5,666 nucleotides of DNA from Chloroflexia bacterium (lineage in GTDB: Bacteria; Chloroflexota; Chloroflexia; Thermomicrobiales; UBA6265). Below, piece by piece: positions 5,551 through 5,666 of the stretch (the first letter of the stretch is position 1; every line of letters begins with the position of its first letter). The notes under the pieces were generated by a model. That model had not been told where the DNA came from and searched no databases. It worked only from the letters and a program-made list of their open reading frames with translations. Both the position numbers and the translations under genes were made by a program. The stretch covers positions 1-5,666 of the forward strand of contig JACCYX010000109.1 in assembly GCA_013696265.1 (NCBI GenBank). The letters are read 5' to 3'.

Positions 5551-5666
5551 ATGACCGATGGGCCGAAACAGTCCAGCCTCTCCGCCCGGGTGCTCGATGG
5601 CGATGTCCAGGCGATTGCCCGGCTCCTGACACGGGTCGAGAACGACGATGAGGTCGGACGCGCCGC
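5551..5666 (+). CDS. meaB: MeaB/ArgK-type GTPase, mutase chaperone (N-terminus only)
   Basis: Only the first 38 codons are in the window. After a short lead the sequence SARVLDGDVQAIARLLTRVE, followed by NDDEVGRAA, matches the N-terminal helices of MeaB/ArgK G3E P-loop GTPases, where this stretch precedes the Walker A motif (beyond the window end). The family protects and reloads adenosylcobalamin-dependent mutases, gating cofactor delivery with GTP hydrolysis. The ATG at 5551 is 3 nt past the TGA of the cobalamin-binding subunit, and there is no clear Shine-Dalgarno, so translation is probably coupled. If so, the upstream amber codon could also reduce expression of this gene. Its place directly after the cobalamin-binding subunit supports the identity. 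The GTPase motifs cannot be checked here. Confidence 0.8.
   Translation, partial: MTDGPKQSSLSARVLDGDVQAIARLLTRVENDDEVGRA

Noticed and set aside
1..5666. CRISPR arrays, tRNA or rRNA genes, insertion sequences and attachment sites
   Set aside because: I saw no regularly spaced direct repeats, no cloverleaf or rRNA-like stretches, no transposase motifs and no terminal inverted repeats.

Overview
This is GC-rich DNA with dense genes and short intergenic gaps. It carries an ATP-binding LuxR-type regulator, a secreted SnoaL-like protein and an acyl-CoA/cobalamin operon. That gene mix and style would suit a high-GC bacterium such as a Chloroflexota (Thermomicrobia-like) or actinobacterial relative. 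The taxonomic guess is an inference from protein style only.

Left part (minus strand, 1-4032): three genes point leftwards. The large NB-ARC/TPR/LuxR regulator (1687-4032) comes first in transcription order. It is followed by an exported SnoaL-like protein (834-1391) and then a cytoplasmic alpha/beta-hydrolase esterase (start at 685, C-terminus cut by the window edge). The SnoaL-like gene is preceded by a strong Shine-Dalgarno followed by a possible 18-codon leader ORF that contains a perfect 9-bp inverted repeat. A 13-bp perfect stem separates the SnoaL-like gene from the esterase and looks like a terminator without a U-tract.

Divergent intergenic region (4033-4239): candidate promoters face away from each other, one for the regulator and one for the operon on the right. 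Two inverted repeats lie between them, and one overlaps the putative -35 of the operon promoter. This layout would suit a shared operator.

Right part (plus strand, 4240-5666): a tight operon of 3-hydroxybutyryl-CoA dehydrogenase, the small cobalamin-binding subunit of a B12-dependent acyl-CoA mutase, and a MeaB/ArgK-type GTPase chaperone (cut by the window end). Both gene junctions have 3-nt gaps. Together they point to carbon-skeleton rearrangement of a short-chain acyl-CoA: methylmalonyl-CoA, or possibly 2-hydroxyisobutyryl-CoA given the dehydrogenase partner. The catalytic large subunit is not in the window.

The most striking point is an in-frame amber codon (TAG, 5167-5169) in the cobalamin-binding subunit. 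It sits exactly where the family has a conserved lysine, just before the DxHxxG cobalamin-ligand motif. It is one base away from AAG. The rest of the reading frame is intact, so this is a recent nonsense mutation, a base-call error or, much less likely, a read-through codon.
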